Shown here: one piece after another, positions 54,365-54,613 of the stretch
Layout of the letters: each line of letters begins with the position of its first letter
Numbering within the stretch: the stretch's first letter is position 1
Assembly (NCBI GenBank): GCA_019695395.1
Contig: JAIBAD010000006.1
Coordinates: 1-54,613, forward strand
DNA: 54,613 nt
Reading direction: 5' to 3'
From: Alphaproteobacteria bacterium
Lineage (GTDB): Bacteria > Pseudomonadota > Alphaproteobacteria > JAEUKQ01 > JAIBAD01
Notes under the pieces: model-generated
What the model saw: only the letters and a program-made list of their open reading frames with translations
What the model was told of the DNA's origin: nothing
Databases searched by the model: none
Program-made: the position numbers and the translations under genes

Positions 54365-54372
54365 AACGATGT

Positions 54373-54405
54373 CCCTTTCATTTTATAACTATAAAATGAA
54401 AAGGG
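54373..54405 (-). promoter_or_regulatory. Near-perfect inverted repeat over the uspA -10 and Shine-Dalgarno
   Basis: CCCTTTCATTTTAT (54373-54386) pairs with ATAAAATGAAAAGGG (54391-54405) over 14 bp with one bulged A and a 4-base loop. The arm nearest the gene contains AAAGGG, the uspA Shine-Dalgarno. It may be an RNA hairpin hiding the ribosome site or, if transcription begins inside it, a DNA-level symmetrical element around the -10. Confidence 0.55.
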
Positions 54406-54430
54406 ATATAAAAGGTTTGATTTAAATCAA
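54388..54430 (-). promoter_or_regulatory. Class II Fnr-type promoter of uspA
   Basis: TTGAT-TTAA-ATCAA (54417-54430) is a perfect Fnr-type box. On the minus strand TATAGT (54393-54388) lies 23 bases further on, the distance expected for a -10 when Fnr is centred near -41.5. This predicts a start near 54381 and a leader of about 17 bases. Upstream, 54431-54613 is AT-rich and I see nothing else in it. Confidence 0.7.
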
Positions 54431-54613
54431 TTAAAAAATCGTTTTATTTTATTCCTAAAAATTTTTGTGTTTGGTATAATTAATTATCTTTAACAAAAAT
54501 AAGGTTATCGCGTCTGATTTATTCTTTATTGCGTCGAAATAGTAATAATTCTTAAAATTATCTAATTTTCTTGAGGAATCGCTATTATTTAAATAAAAAA
54601 TCAATAAATGGCT

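Overview
The window looks like chromosome from an AT-rich alphaproteobacterium. GcrA, DivK, PleD, a PAS_5 protein, the trxB/lrp divergent pair and the guaB-rsmB-guaA and yfgM-bamB-der gene orders all point to that class. The tRNA-His keeps the encoded G-1:C73 pair. That argues against the Rhizobiales/Rhodobacterales/Caulobacterales group and fits a deeper lineage such as Rhodospirillales, Holosporales or Rickettsiales-like organisms; the exact order is inference. I see no insertion sequence, prophage, CRISPR array or rRNA. Genes are packed tightly, and several convergent pairs are separated by only 3-13 bases.

Layout. 1-4.3 kb: tail of a response-regulator receiver, a frameshifted AHSA1 gene, a penicillin-acylase-type lipoprotein, a ceramidase-like membrane protein and an isochorismatase-type hydrolase. 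4.3-13.2 kb: stress and DNA-repair block, with a minus-strand run DUF4142 - alcohol dehydrogenase - Ku - LigD (bacterial NHEJ), a low-complexity KGG-like stress protein, endonuclease V, a DUF5671 pair and Dps. 13.2-16.5 kb: uppP-lysR-trxB diverging from an Lrp/AsnC regulator across a perfect inverted repeat. 16.5-26.6 kb: a structured leader and rpsF-rpsR-rplI, then the long run dnaB-alr-mlaE-mlaF-radA-cvpA-purF-SDR. 26.6-39.1 kb: der-bamB-yfgM-like, gcrA, PAS_5, guaA-rsmB-guaB, an S41 protease, a small lipoprotein and rnd. 39.2-47.3 kb: aspS, an ABM-fold protein, agmatine deiminase, divK-pleD, a VOC protein, an unknown secreted protein, rpmG, tRNA-His and a redoxin/2OG-oxygenase fusion.

The most interesting part is 47.3-54.6 kb. 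It holds an hsp20, a two-TM K+-channel-like protein, a short acetate-kinase homologue lacking a key arginine, a P2-type cation ATPase, a Crp/Fnr regulator and a tandem UspA protein. The regulator lacks the N-terminal Fnr cysteines. It carries C-x2-C-x5-C at its C-terminus and an E-x-x-S-R recognition helix. Perfect TTGAT-N4-ATCAA boxes lie upstream of hsp20 and uspA; the uspA box is placed as in a class II Fnr promoter. I read this as a compact low-oxygen/stress island run by its own C-terminal-cluster Fnr. Both box-bearing genes also have sequence complementary to their Shine-Dalgarno.

Another notable point is PleD: both receiver domains are present but the GGDEF active site and I-site are eroded, so it is probably not a working diguanylate cyclase.
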